A DNA stretch of 64,000 bases from Chloroflexota bacterium (GCA_029262735.1 JAJCYY010000087.1:1-64000); one strand, 5' to 3'; positions 53,334-62,133 are shown, numbered from the stretch's first letter. Program-made: numbers and translations. Notes: generated by a model from the sequence alone, not told the origin.

Positions 53334-54287
53334 ATGCGATTCATCCTACTGACTCTAGGGAGCATCTTTTTGGTTGTGCTGGCTGCATGTGGTTCACAGG
53401 CTGACGCCTCGGTTCCCAGAGCCTCTGACCCTGAACCAACTCAAGTGGTCGCTAGTACCGACGTGACCGTGATTGACATGATTGGCCGAAGCGTCACGTT
53501 TGACGCCGTGCCAACGAAGATCGTGACCGTCCACCCGACGGCAACCGAAATCCTGTACGCACTCGGAGTATCGGCCGTCGGACGCGACACAAGCTCGAAG
53601 TACCCGCCAGAGGTCGAGTCTGTTGCAACTGTCGGAGGTGCGTATACACCGTCGTTCGAGGCAATAGTCGGTATTCAACCCGACCTGGTATTGATCGAGG
53701 CCCTGACCCAGGGTCATCAGATCGACGCGTTCGAGGCTACCGGTGCAAAGGTGGTTGCAGTTCGTGCGGCGTCTCTCGAGGACGTTACGGATTCGATCAG
53801 CTTAGTCGCCGCGATTGTTGGTGAGGAAAACAAAGGCGCGGTGAGCGTCGCGAACATCCAGACAGAGATCGAGAATTCCGAAGGTGCCATGTCCGGCAAC
53901 CCGAGCTTCCTGATCCTCATCTCGGACTCTGACCGAAACATGTACGCGGCAAAACCTGAGTCATACCCGGGTGCTGTTGCATCGACACTTGGACTCAACA
54001 ACCTGGCAGGTGGAATGCCTGACGCGGGGCCGTTCCCAGGCTTCGCACTGGTCTCGGCTGAGTCGATGCTTTCCTTGAACCCCGACTACCTGTTCACGAT
54101 CACACCGGCCCCGCCTCCGGTACCGCGCCTGTCAGAGAGCCTGGCCCGCATTCCAGGAATCAACCAGCTGGCAGCAGTAACGGAGAGCAAGGTGTTGGAG
54201 CTTGATCCAGCCGTGTTCCTGAGCGCGCCAGGACCCAGATTCCCGGTTGCAGTCAACTCGCTGGCTGAGTTCGTTACATCAAGCTAA
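53334..54287 (+). CDS. ABC transporter substrate-binding lipoprotein (iron/heme/cobalamin type)
   Basis: 317 residues from ATG 53334 (AAGGAG six bases upstream). The lipobox LAAC places Cys19 as the anchor. The rest is a class III (BtuF/FhuD-like) binding protein: DMIGRSVTFDAVPTKIVTVHPTATEILYALG, VGRDTSSKYP, IQPDLVLIE and SLNPDYLFTITP. Ligands may be ferric siderophore, heme or cobalamin. Position behind cytochrome c maturation genes favours iron or heme. A hairpin lies just after the gene. Confidence 0.88.
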   Translation: MRFILLTLGSIFLVVLAACGSQADASVPRASDPEPTQVVASTDVTVIDMIGRSVTFDAVPTKIVTVHPTATEILYALGVSAVGRDTSSKYPPEVESVATVGGAYTPSFEAIVGIQPDLVLIEALTQGHQIDAFEATGAKVVAVRAASLEDVTDSISLVAAIVGEENKGAVSVANIQTEIENSEGAMSGNPSFLILISDSDRNMYAAKPESYPGAVASTLGLNNLAGGMPDAGPFPGFALVSAESMLSLNPDYLFTITPAPPPVPRLSESLARIPGINQLAAVTESKVLELDPAVFLSAPGPRFPVAVNSLAEFVTSS

Positions 54288-54310
54288 GCAGTTCGTTGTT
54301 TAGTCGTCAG

Positions 54311-54336
54311 CTGCCCGGCGGCACGGTGCCGGGCAG
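54311..54336 (+). terminator. strong hairpin after the binding-protein gene
   Basis: CTGCCCGGC (54311-54319), an eight-base loop and GCCGGGCAG (54328-54336) form a perfect 9-bp GC-rich stem with no following T run. As in other importer operons, such a stem may protect the upstream message and give more binding protein than permease. Confidence 0.65.
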
Positions 54337-54354
54337 ACGATACGGGAGCTTCCG

Positions 54355-55107
54355 ATGAGAGAGAGCGTCGATTACATACCCATAGCGACTACGTTCATTT
54401 CGCTGGCGTTCGCATATGTAGTGTTTCAGCGGTACCGACGGAAGGTTCGTGAAGGAGATCCACGCAGAACACATCTGCTGTGGTGGACGATCGGAATAGC
54501 AACATTCGGGGCCGGCACGTTTACCGAGGGTTTCACGACGCTACTCGGTTGGAACACGCCGATCTTCAAGTCCTGGTACGTGGTCGGTGCGTTGCTCGGC
54601 GGCTGGCCGCTGGCGCAGGGCTCTGTATACCTGCATTTCAATCGAAAACTTGCAAACAGACTAACGGTGGTCACCGTTGCATACGTGGTGATCGCAAGCA
54701 TTGCGGTTCTTGTCTCACCGATTAACTACGCGCTTGTTGAGGAATATGAACTTTCAGGCCGCGTGCTCGAGTGGCGTTGGGTCCGACTGTTGAGTCCGTT
54801 AATAAACACCTACGCGGTGATCTTCCTGATCGGTGGTGCAATCTATTCTGCGTGGATCTTCTACGCTCGGAAGCGTGATGACGTGCGTGGACTAGGCAAT
54901 GTTCTGATCGCCACGGGAGCGATTCTTCCCGGCATTGGCGGCAGTTTCTCCCGAGCGGGGCACACCGAAGTGCTCTATGTCGGTGAGTTCATCGGGCTGT
55001 TGCTGATCTACGCCGGTTACAGAATGAACGTCGCTGCCAGCACGAGGGACGCCCGGATCAGCGAAGCCGTCCCGGCAGCTCAGTTTGCCAAACCAGACGG
55101 TGGCTGA
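54355..55107 (+). CDS. polytopic membrane protein within the importer operon, unknown family
   Basis: 250 residues with about seven hydrophobic helices (near 8-25, 42-60, 73-92, 104-124, 146-170, 180-198 and 206-222). GGGAG sits six bases before ATG. The pattern of helices and the lack of long loops resemble small sensor-like 7TM proteins, but I do not recognise the family. It lies between the substrate-binding and permease genes on the same strand, so it may take part in metal or heme uptake. Confidence 0.65.
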   Translation: MRESVDYIPIATTFISLAFAYVVFQRYRRKVREGDPRRTHLLWWTIGIATFGAGTFTEGFTTLLGWNTPIFKSWYVVGALLGGWPLAQGSVYLHFNRKLANRLTVVTVAYVVIASIAVLVSPINYALVEEYELSGRVLEWRWVRLLSPLINTYAVIFLIGGAIYSAWIFYARKRDDVRGLGNVLIATGAILPGIGGSFSRAGHTEVLYVGEFIGLLLIYAGYRMNVAASTRDARISEAVPAAQFAKPDGG

Positions 55108-55149
55108 ACTGGCAGGTTGCCGGCGCGTGTCGCCAATGGGCCAGAACAC

Positions 55150-56256
55150 ATGATGCTTTCCGATGCAGCCGATGTTACAGGCGCTCCGTCGGGTGGTGCC
55201 GTATCTGGCCCCGCGACTAGTTCAGCGATAGCGCTAATTGCAGAGCCCCGGGAGATAAGAGAACCGGGCGTGGGCTTCGGGCGATCACGGACCCTCTCGG
55301 TCTCCACCGCAATCATCGGCATCATATTTCTTGGTGTCCTCATTGGTATCTCGCAGGGTCCGGTTCGGCTGGATTTTGGAACGAGTATCAACGCACTGGT
55401 CAGCGACGAGAATGCTACTGCCCGCACAATCGTCTGGGAGTTCCGGCTGCCCAGGGTGATGATCACGTTGCTCGCCGGTGCCGCGTTGGGAGTTTCGGGC
55501 GTTCTGCTGCAGTCAGTGACCCGCAATCCGCTTGGCGATCCACAGATTTTTGGAGTTGGCGGTGGCGCTGCCGTTGTGCAGGCAATGGCAATGGCCGGTG
55601 TTTTTGCTGCCAGTCAGAGCGTGATCATGTTGCTCAGCGTCCTGGCATCTGTTGTATCCGCGATCTTTATTGGCTCGTTCGCTTCACGAAATATCAATAG
55701 TCCGGCGAATATTGCGCTGGTTGGAGTTTCCGTTGCCGCGCTTGCCGCTGCGATCGCGACCGGTGCACTGGCTGCAGGCCGCGTCGTGACTCAGCAAGCG
55801 CTGTTTCTGATCGGCGGTGGCGCCGCGAACAGGACCTGGGACGATTTTCTTCCGGCCGTTCCTTACGTTCTCATCGGACTCGCACTTGCAGTTGCCGTCG
55901 CTCGAATGCTGAATCTCTTACCACTGGGCGACTCAATAGCCCGGAATCTTGGTGCTGATCCTGTCCGGTCGCGGCGGCTGGCACTGATCGCCGCGGGAGT
56001 CCTCGGTGGTGGGGCCGTTGCGGTAACCGGTCTCATTGGATTTGTTGGATTGTTGGTCCCGCATCTTGGGCGTCGTCTGGTTGGACATGATGCACGATCC
56101 CTCCTCGTCGTTTCTGTCCCACTCGGCGGTGCCGTAGTCCTGTTTGCCGATCAGATCGCTCGCCTGGCGATCTCGCCAAACGAAATCCCGGTTGGCATGG
56201 TCACAGCCGCCGTCGGGGCGCCGCTAATGATTTATCTCGTCTGGAGGACGAAGTGA
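55150..56256 (+). CDS. FecCD-family ABC permease
   Basis: 368 residues of a BtuC/FecC/FhuB-like permease with about ten helices. ARTIVWEFRLPRVMITLLAGAALGVSGVLLQ is the typical N-terminal signature, GDPQIFGVGGGAAV and TGLIGFVGLLVPHLGRRLVGHD (coupling region to the ATPase) follow. An N-terminal extension of ~60 residues is less conserved. ATG 55150 chosen; TTG 55117 is open. The stop overlaps the ATPase start by four bases. Confidence 0.9.
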   Translation: MMLSDAADVTGAPSGGAVSGPATSSAIALIAEPREIREPGVGFGRSRTLSVSTAIIGIIFLGVLIGISQGPVRLDFGTSINALVSDENATARTIVWEFRLPRVMITLLAGAALGVSGVLLQSVTRNPLGDPQIFGVGGGAAVVQAMAMAGVFAASQSVIMLLSVLASVVSAIFIGSFASRNINSPANIALVGVSVAALAAAIATGALAAGRVVTQQALFLIGGGAANRTWDDFLPAVPYVLIGLALAVAVARMLNLLPLGDSIARNLGADPVRSRRLALIAAGVLGGGAVAVTGLIGFVGLLVPHLGRRLVGHDARSLLVVSVPLGGAVVLFADQIARLAISPNEIPVGMVTAAVGAPLMIYLVWRTK

Positions 56257-56978
56257 GCGTACGTCTTGATGACATCACTGTGTCTTTGAGTAACACACCG
56301 ATTCTCGACCGCGTTACCGCAGAACTGCAGCCAGCAACGCTGACCTGCATTCTCGGTGCGAACGGCGCAGGAAAAACAACACTTCTGAAAGTTGTTACAG
56401 GTGAACTGAAGGCGAGTTCAGGAACTATTAGCGTTGACAAGAATCCCGGCTCCGGAGGCTGGTTTAGAAGATCCGCAAGCTGTTTTTCGGTTATTCCCCA
56501 GGGTGCGACGGCGCCCGACTACCTGACGGTGCGCGAACTGGTTAGCCTTGGCCGATTTAATCCCGGGAGCAAGCCGTGGGACGGGCTCTCGCATATGGAC
56601 GAATTGGTCGTTCAAGAGAGCATTAATGCAGCCGGGATGAGCCAGTTGGCTGATCGGAAGCTTTCGACGCTTTCAGGGGGTGAGTTGCAGCGTTCGTGGA
56701 TCGCTTTTTGCCTGGTCCAACGGAAGCCTTACATGCTGCTTGATGAATCTCTGAGCGCCATTGATTACGCCGCAAGGTGGAGCTATTTCGATCTCCTCAG
56801 CTCTCTCTGCAGGGCAGGCAAAGGCGTCGTGCTGGTAACACACGATCTCTTCCTGGTTGAGGAATTTGCCGATGTTGTGCTGTGGATGTCCGGTGGCCGG
56901 ATCACATACTCGGGTCCTCCGGGAAAGGGTTTGGAGTCTGCAATCGAAGGGAACCTGGTCCATTCGCCGTTCTCTTGA
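56253..56978 (+). CDS. ABC transporter ATP-binding protein (FecE/BtuD type)
   Basis: A 241-residue ATPase from GTG 56253, with GGAGG five bases upstream. Walker A GANGAGKT is at 35-42, the signature LSGGELQRSW near 143 and Walker B YMLLDESLSAID near 162; the H-loop is LVTHDLF. In Walker B the usual DEP is DES. Partner of the FecCD permease and the class III binding protein. Confidence 0.9.
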   Translation: MSVRLDDITVSLSNTPILDRVTAELQPATLTCILGANGAGKTTLLKVVTGELKASSGTISVDKNPGSGGWFRRSASCFSVIPQGATAPDYLTVRELVSLGRFNPGSKPWDGLSHMDELVVQESINAAGMSQLADRKLSTLSGGELQRSWIAFCLVQRKPYMLLDESLSAIDYAARWSYFDLLSSLCRAGKGVVLVTHDLFLVEEFADVVLWMSGGRITYSGPPGKGLESAIEGNLVHSPFS

Positions 56979-57067
56979 GTATTTCTGTCTTTGCTTGCTG
57001 GCGGATTGAGGAACTGAAAAATGTCAGGTAAACGATACCTGAGACGACCAAAGATGCGAGGCGATTC

Positions 57068-57331
57068 ATGAAACCGAAGATCGCAGCAGTTGCCGGATTG
57101 ATAGGGCTGGCTGGAGCACTTGTGGCATTCATCTATGCCTCCAGATCCGGTGCCGGAGTCAATCCGCTGTACTGGCTACTGGCAGTTGGAGTCGGCTACC
57201 TGATCTACCGGCGAGATGTTCCACTGGCGGCACTTCAGCGAATTCGCCGAAAGACCGTTCCCAGCGTGCCCCACGAAGAAATGTCACCTACGGACGGCAG
57301 TCCGGTTAGCCGTGACGAAGGCTCATCATGA
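57068..57331 (+). CDS. small two-helix membrane protein, unknown
   Basis: 87 residues with helices at about 4-24 and 33-47, then a basic, hydrophilic tail (RRDVPLAALQRIRRK). GAGG lies seven bases before ATG. No family recognised. It lies 89 bp after the importer ATPase and 31 bp before the rhodanese gene. Confidence 0.6.
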   Translation: MKPKIAAVAGLIGLAGALVAFIYASRSGAGVNPLYWLLAVGVGYLIYRRDVPLAALQRIRRKTVPSVPHEEMSPTDGSPVSRDEGSS

Positions 57332-57362
57332 TCGGTTTTGGCCCCCATGAACGGAGGATGAG

Positions 57363-57809
57363 ATGAAAATCCATGCTTTGGCAATTTTGCTGCTGTCAAT
57401 TGTCGCCACTACGGCAGTTGCGTGCGGTACAGACTCTTCCGGAGCAGCGTCGGAATCGCGAGAAAATGACGCAGCCAGGATCACTGCGACACAGGCTAAG
57501 GAGATGGTGGACGCGGGTAGAGCGGTGATGGTCGACACGAGGTCGATTGAACATTTCATGCAGGTGCATGCAACAGGAGCCGTATCCGCACCGATAGAGG
57601 AGATCAAGGTGGATCCCTCAGTCGCCTCAATCAAAGGTATTCCAGCAGACCAAGAGTTGATCCTTTACTGCACTTGACCGAACGAACACACTAGCGCTCT
57701 TGCAGCGCAGATCCTGATCGAAAACGGGATGTCAGCCAATCGAGTAAATGTACTCGTAGGTGGCTTGCAGGCATGGGAGTTCGCTGGTTATCCAATAGCA
57801 AGTTCATGA
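57363..57809 (+). CDS. rhodanese-like lipoprotein with in-frame TGA (Sec) at the active site
   Basis: GGAGG precedes ATG 57363. The N-terminus has a lipobox-like AVAC (Cys21). The rhodanese domain runs AARITATQAKEMVDAG, VMVDTRSIEHF, HATGAVSAPIEEI, then LILYCT at a TGA (57675-57677). Reading through in the same frame gives PNEHTSALAAQILIENG, VNVLVGGLQAWEFAGYP and a stop at 57807-57809, completing the domain without a gap. Related rhodaneses carry YCxCPNExTSA, so the TGA falls exactly on the second active-site Cys: C103-T-U105-P. A 148-residue selenoprotein is the best reading. A point nonsense mutation cannot be excluded, since transposase debris starts right after. Confidence 0.75.
57694..57708 (+). 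promoter_or_regulatory. SECIS-like hairpin of the rhodanese gene (weak)
   Basis: GCGCT-CTTGC-AGCGC lies 16 bases after the TGA, with the loop starting about 22 bases after it. Position fits a bacterial SECIS, but the loop CTTGC lacks a G in its first two bases and the stem is only five pairs, so this is weaker than the UGSC hairpin. Confidence 0.4.
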
Positions 57810-57828
57810 CCTCGCGAAATTGCAGGAG

Positions 57829-58180
57829 TAGACCGTTGGTTCCATGAGTACGTGCAGCTGGTAGGTATTCGGCACATCTTCGCAGCTCCTTACCATCCTC
57901 AAACCAACGGAAAACTTGAGAGGTATCACCAGACGTTGAAGCGGAGTGTCAACCAGGTCCCTTACGACGTGCCCAGCGACCTGCGGCAGGCCATCGGAGA
58001 GTTCGTGGACTTCTATAACTATCGCCGGTACCACAAGTCGCTGAAGGACGTGACACTTCGGATATGCTGGCGGGCAGACGTGACCAGATCCTGGCACGGA
58101 GGAAGGAGGCGAAACACCGGTCATTGCAGCGACGAAAAGAACACAACAAGACACTTCGGGAGCAGCTGAGATCAGCCTGA
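57829..58180 (+). pseudogene. C-terminal fragment of a DDE transposase/integrase, frameshifted
   Basis: The segment reads WFHEYVQLVGIRHIFAAPYHPQTNGKLERYHQTLKR-like sequence through DFYNYRRYHKSLKDVT, the end of an integrase core. A single missing base near 58054 shifts frame; in the next frame SDMLAGRRDQILARRKEAKH continues to a stop at 58178-58180. Catalytic N-terminal part is absent. The fragment starts directly after the rhodanese stop. Confidence 0.8.
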
Positions 58181-58342
58181 ACCCTCTATTACTGATTCTG
58201 TGCCACTTTGCTGATGTCCGACACGACTGAGTGTCATCCCTGATGCCGCTTGATGAGCGTACCTCCAGATTCCAAATGCTGCGCTTTCGAGTGAAGACTC
58301 GCCGGGTGACTTATCCGTCAACCAGTCGAGAGGCTAAACTTC

Positions 58343-58750
58343 ATGGGACATCCCAGAATGATCGTTTGTTTTGTGATCCCAAATGCCCTGAAGCCGGCAA
58401 CCATATTTACGATCGTAGCGATTGCCTTGGCCGGGACAGCCTCGTGTGCTGCAGCTAGCTTTGAGATAGTCGATCAGAGTTCCAATGAGCTGACCACTCA
58501 CAATTTCGACTTCCAAATTGAGGTCAGTTGCACAGTGTTCAATTCCGGCCATAAAAGCGGAGTAGCGAAAGTAGTCGCAACATTGGAGCAAATAGGAGTC
58601 GACGAATGGACAAGGACTGACACTGGTAGAGTCGACGGGGATAGCTCTCGCACCTTCACATTGCTGTTCTCTGAGCCTTTGTACTGGCTTGCAAAGGAGG
58701 GTCACCGATACGACTGTGATGTGGAACAACAAATAATTGCGAAGAGATGA
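58343..58750 (+). CDS. small exported protein, unknown
   Basis: 135 residues with a hydrophobic segment (~17-33, TIFTIVAIALAGTASC) that may be a signal peptide or lipoprotein signal, followed by a short beta-rich domain with SFEIVDQSSNELTTHNFDF and a Cys pair. FNSGHKSGVAKVVATL resembles extracellular immunoglobulin-like strands. No family recognised. It stands alone among transposon remains. Confidence 0.5.
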   Translation: MGHPRMIVCFVIPNALKPATIFTIVAIALAGTASCAAASFEIVDQSSNELTTHNFDFQIEVSCTVFNSGHKSGVAKVVATLEQIGVDEWTRTDTGRVDGDSSRTFTLLFSEPLYWLAKEGHRYDCDVEQQIIAKR

Positions 58751-58860
58751 ACGCTATAGCTAGTTCCGGTCGAACATGCCAGTCCTGGGTAGCAACGATC
58801 CCACATAAAGCCAGATGCATGACCCGCGGGTATCTCTCGAATCAGCTGGGATGGATCCTT

Positions 58861-58882
58861 AGAAGCTGACAAGGTACTCCTA
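58861..58882. repeat. direct repeat, copy 1 (AGAAGCTGACAAGG...)
   Basis: AGAAGCTGACAAGGTACTCC recurs with one changed base at 59864-59885 (AGAAGCTGACAAGGGACTCC). The pair brackets the integrase fragment and the DUF4242-like gene, so it may mark ends of a past insertion. Confidence 0.6.
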
Positions 58883-58908
58883 CCGGACCTCTGAGCCGAT
58901 TTCAGCTC

Positions 58909-59124
58909 ATGGATCGGTCATCGCCGAGTCACTTGGCAGAAAGTGTTTACGCCCACCGCTTCCTGCACACGGTGATAACCCGACTTCTGCGAGCAAGAGT
59001 TCCATTACGCTCAGTGCGGAGATACGCAGGTCACTCAGACCCGCTTACACAGTCAGGTACGTACAATCTATCGATGCCTACGAGGCGATCCTCTGCAGTC
59101 GATAGCCTTGGTTTCTGGCCCTGA
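58909..59124 (+). pseudogene. degenerate tyrosine recombinase C-terminal fragment
   Basis: AHRFLHTVITRLLRARVPLRSVRRYAGHSDPLTQ parallels the end of phage-type integrases (HRFRHTFATRLL...VQ..AGHSD..TT..Y). The HxLRH arginine is lost (HRFLH) and upstream catalytic parts are missing, so it is a remnant. Confidence 0.55.
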
Positions 59125-59229
59125 AGGTTTTGCCAGTTCTCTCACGGTAACGTCATGTCAGGTAATTGCGTTTCGGCGCAAATGCAACTCCACTTGGACG
59201 AACTGACATTGTTTCTAGGAGTTGCAATC

Positions 59230-59481
59230 ATGCCACTTTTCATGGATGTTCATAAGGGGATGGATGGACTGACAGCAGAAGCCGCTGCCGGTGTTCACAT
59301 GAAAGATCTGGAGACCCAAGCGAAACACGGTGTCAAATACCTGAATTACTGGTTCAGCGAAGATCAGGGTACGGTGTACTGCCTTTTTGAAGGGCCGAAC
59401 AAAGAAGCCGGAGAAGCTGTTCATCGAGAAGCCCACGGAATGGTGGCAGACGAGATCACCGAGGTTAAACAGGGCGAATGA
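59230..59481 (+). CDS. DUF4242-like small protein
   Basis: 83 residues from ATG 59230, with AGGAG eight bases upstream. PLFMDVHKGMDGLT, YLNYWFSEDQGTVYCLFEGPNKEA and VHREAHGMVADEI are the features of the DUF4242/SCO4226-like ferredoxin-fold family, whose members bind nickel in one described case. It is intact among degraded mobile genes. Confidence 0.8.
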   Translation: MPLFMDVHKGMDGLTAEAAAGVHMKDLETQAKHGVKYLNYWFSEDQGTVYCLFEGPNKEAGEAVHREAHGMVADEITEVKQGE

Positions 59482-60030
59482 ACGTCTAGTAAATCACCTC
59501 TCCATTTTGCCAATATGCGCATCGACTTCGGCCGGGGCGTTTTCGTTTGTGCTCACTCGTCAACGATCTACACCCGTTGCCGCACAGCAATCTCAGAGCT
59601 CCGACCAAGATACCGAATCCGGCTCCAAAGTCCTGTCGAAGGTTCAACGTCTCCCCACCCCAGTCGCCGTTGCGATTCAAATTAGGGTGGCCCTTCCTCC
59701 ATGCCCCAGTGCAGCGTCCGCTGATTCTTCGTTAGAGGCGAGGCGCTATGGGCAAGGGTATGGGCTTGCTCTGTAAACCTGAAGATTGGGCGACGCTATG
59801 AACTGTCTCTACGAGGCCGGGGGTGACCCGGGGGGATGTCTCGAAACTGGCGAGATGTTCCATAGAAGCTGACAAGGGACTCCTCTCGCATCTGCTATTC
59901 GACGGAGATGAGTGAAGGGCCGCCCAAGCCGAAGCCTGACTGTAGCTTCCATAGAGGTTGTTGGCAGGTGATGGGGAACCTCACCGTTGCCGCTGTTAAG
60001 CAAAAACAGTAAGCGACAGGAGGTTCCCTA
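59482..60030. other. gene-free stretch with IS end
   Basis: About 550 bases with no supported gene. It contains the second copy of the 22-bp direct repeat (59864-59885) and, from about 59959, TGTTGGCAGGTGATGGGGAACC, a likely terminal end of the IS481-like element that follows. GGGAACCT near 59973 and AGGTTCCC near 60021 form a wide inverted repeat just before the transposase start. Confidence 0.5.
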
Positions 60031-60700
60031 GTGTTGCATGGTAATGCCCGTCTGACAGTCTGCGCACGTCTTGAGATGGTCAAGCAGGTCCTCGCAGGAT
60101 GGCCCCAGACAGAGGTGGCAAGACAGTTCAGAGTCTCACGGGCCACAGTCTCGAAGTGGCTTGGGAGGTACAGGGTTGAAGGCAATCTGGGCCTTCTCGA
60201 CCACAGCTCAAAGCCAAGTCGCAGTCCCTATCTGACATCTCAGCGGGTTGTCCATGCCATCCATGCCCTCAGACGCTCACGCAGCTGGGGTCCGCACCGT
60301 ATCGGCTGGCAGCTTGGCGTTGCACGCTCCACCGTCTATGCAGTGCTCAGGCGTGCAGGACTCTCACGCCTGGCGTGGCTGCACAGAACCACGCGGGAGA
60401 TCGTCCGCTACGAGCACGCATCACCCGGCGATATGCTGCACCTTGACGTGAAGAAGCTGGGAAGAGTGCCTGATGGTGGAGGCAAGCGCTTCGCACCCGG
60501 CTTCAAGAGACAGGCGTGGGGCCGCACTCGAAACGTTCTCTCGGCACAGACTGCATGCACGCTGCCATCGATGACCATTCACGAGTCGTGTACGTCGAGG
60601 CGCTTGCGGATGAGAAGGGAGTGACGACGGCAGGTTTCCTTGAACGGGCTCTCGCCTTCTTCCGGTCGCAGGGCGAAACAGTCAGCCGGATACTCATCCC
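60031..60700 (+). pseudogene. IS481-family transposase, frameshifted and truncated
   Basis: GTG 60031 opens MLHGNARLTVCARLEMV, then the HTH part (TEVARQFRVSRATVSKWLGRY) and the start of the catalytic domain (HLDVKKLGRVPDGGG, first Asp). The frame breaks near 60540; the next frame continues with LGTDCMHAAIDDHSRVVYVEAL and ends after ETVSRIL, where homology is lost near 60695. The last catalytic residues are missing. Confidence 0.85.
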
Positions 60701-60948
60701 GACCAAGCGAAAGCGACGAGTCTCTGCCGTTGTGGAGCGAAGCGGAACAACGGGTAGAGGGGAGCTGGAGCGCAGTGGCGGCGCGAGCTCATCAGGTTCT
60801 GTAGCAACATCCGGCTGCGAGAAAACTGGATAGACACCGATGCCTAATCGTGCAGGATGAGTGGAAATCTAGAACAGAACCAACGGACGGCCCGCACACT
60901 CAGCTGACCGCGAATGAGCCCAGAGTGCCGACAGAACAACTGCAGCCG

Positions 60949-62133
60949 TTACTCGGATGGGCCGGGTTTCGGTTTCTTGCCTCCAGAGCCTTCAGCACCT
61001 TCATCAACAGCCCGCTTCCTACTCGACTTTCTGGGGCCCTCTTCCTCTGGCGGCGACGTGCCTCCATTTGCTAAGTAAACTATGTGCAGCCTTCCAGAGT
61101 CCAGATTCCCGACTTCGGCGGGATACGGATAAAAACCGCTGCCGGGATTACTGTCCGGTATCGGCTCTGTTTGAGTGGCACCCCAGACTCCACCCTGGGC
61201 AGTTCTGTATCGAACAGTCACCTCACTGGTTGCAGTTTTGATACCGTCTGACCAGTTCTGCCAGAATGTTCCGACGTCATCATTACCTATTTTGACCGCG
61301 CCAAGATCTGCCGGAGATGTGTAAAGATGGCCGAGCTTGTTCTGGATTATGGTAAGAATCTTATCGTTGAGATCAGTTTGGGTCCCATAGATTGTGGGCG
61401 CCCCGCCGGTAGCCTCAGTCTCGTAGTTGAGCGAGCCGTCGGGACTCTTCGGATGCGCTTCCTTTGCTAGGGCTTCAGCGGTTTTGTGATCAGCATTGAG
61501 TTGCTGTGAGCCGTAAACCCAATTCGATCCCCAGTCATTCGCATTCGGGTGGAGATACGAATTGACCAAGTGCATCTTTACAACGGTGTTGTTGTCACCA
61601 CCCCGGGTTACGATGTCCGCAATCTTGTACCCGCCAAACGTAACTGGGTGACGATCAAGGAATTCAGATTTGTTCGCATGCTGGAAATTGCCGGTTTCCG
61701 AGTCGGTACCCGACTGGTTGGTTACGGCTTCGGTACTCTTGTGGACCGTTGATTCCTGAGGCGAATCCAGGTGCATCTTATCTGGAGTGGACGGTTCTGC
61801 TGCGGTCAACACTCTCTGCACCGGCTCGTGTGACAGTGAATCCTTCGCGACGAGTCTCTGGAGAGCGCGGTTGCCGATTCTGCTCTGCAACTGGAAAGCA
61901 AGCCGGGAACGAAGGCTTCCATTCGCTGGCTGGGTCAGCCGCCTATCAGTAACGAGCTCCAGCGGCAGATAGAACCGGTTGTCGTATCGGTCAGTAACGT
62001 CCTCGGGTTCCGCACTCCGCTTAGATCCCCGCTCCTTCAAAGCGCCTACGAGACCGGAAGTCGGGGTTTGTGATCCGCTAGATCGGTTCTGCCGGATCCT
62101 CGGGCCTTGACCGCTCGATGGCTGTTCAGACAT
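60949..62133 (-). CDS. putative contractile-injection-system (eCIS) cargo or toxin-like protein
   Basis: 394 residues, intact, with AAGGA before ATG 62133. The first ~80 residues are polar. QLQSRIGNRALQRLV (residues 82-95) followed by PVQR (104-107) matches the GNxAxQRL segment that marks proteins associated with extracellular contractile injection systems (often DUF4157 proteins). The middle (~150-360) is an Asn/Thr/Gly-rich domain I do not recognise. The C-terminus has clusters RKSSRKR and KKPKP about 12 residues apart, much like a bipartite nuclear localisation signal. No metalloprotease HExxH is seen. The gene has different composition from its neighbours and lies among IS debris. Function is inferred. 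Confidence 0.6.
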   Translation of the reverse strand: MSEQPSSGQGPRIRQNRSSGSQTPTSGLVGALKERGSKRSAEPEDVTDRYDNRFYLPLELVTDRRLTQPANGSLRSRLAFQLQSRIGNRALQRLVAKDSLSHEPVQRVLTAAEPSTPDKMHLDSPQESTVHKSTEAVTNQSGTDSETGNFQHANKSEFLDRHPVTFGGYKIADIVTRGGDNNTVVKMHLVNSYLHPNANDWGSNWVYGSQQLNADHKTAEALAKEAHPKSPDGSLNYETEATGGAPTIYGTQTDLNDKILTIIQNKLGHLYTSPADLGAVKIGNDDVGTFWQNWSDGIKTATSEVTVRYRTAQGGVWGATQTEPIPDSNPGSGFYPYPAEVGNLDSGRLHIVYLANGGTSPPEEEGPRKSSRKRAVDEGAEGSGGKKPKPGPSE

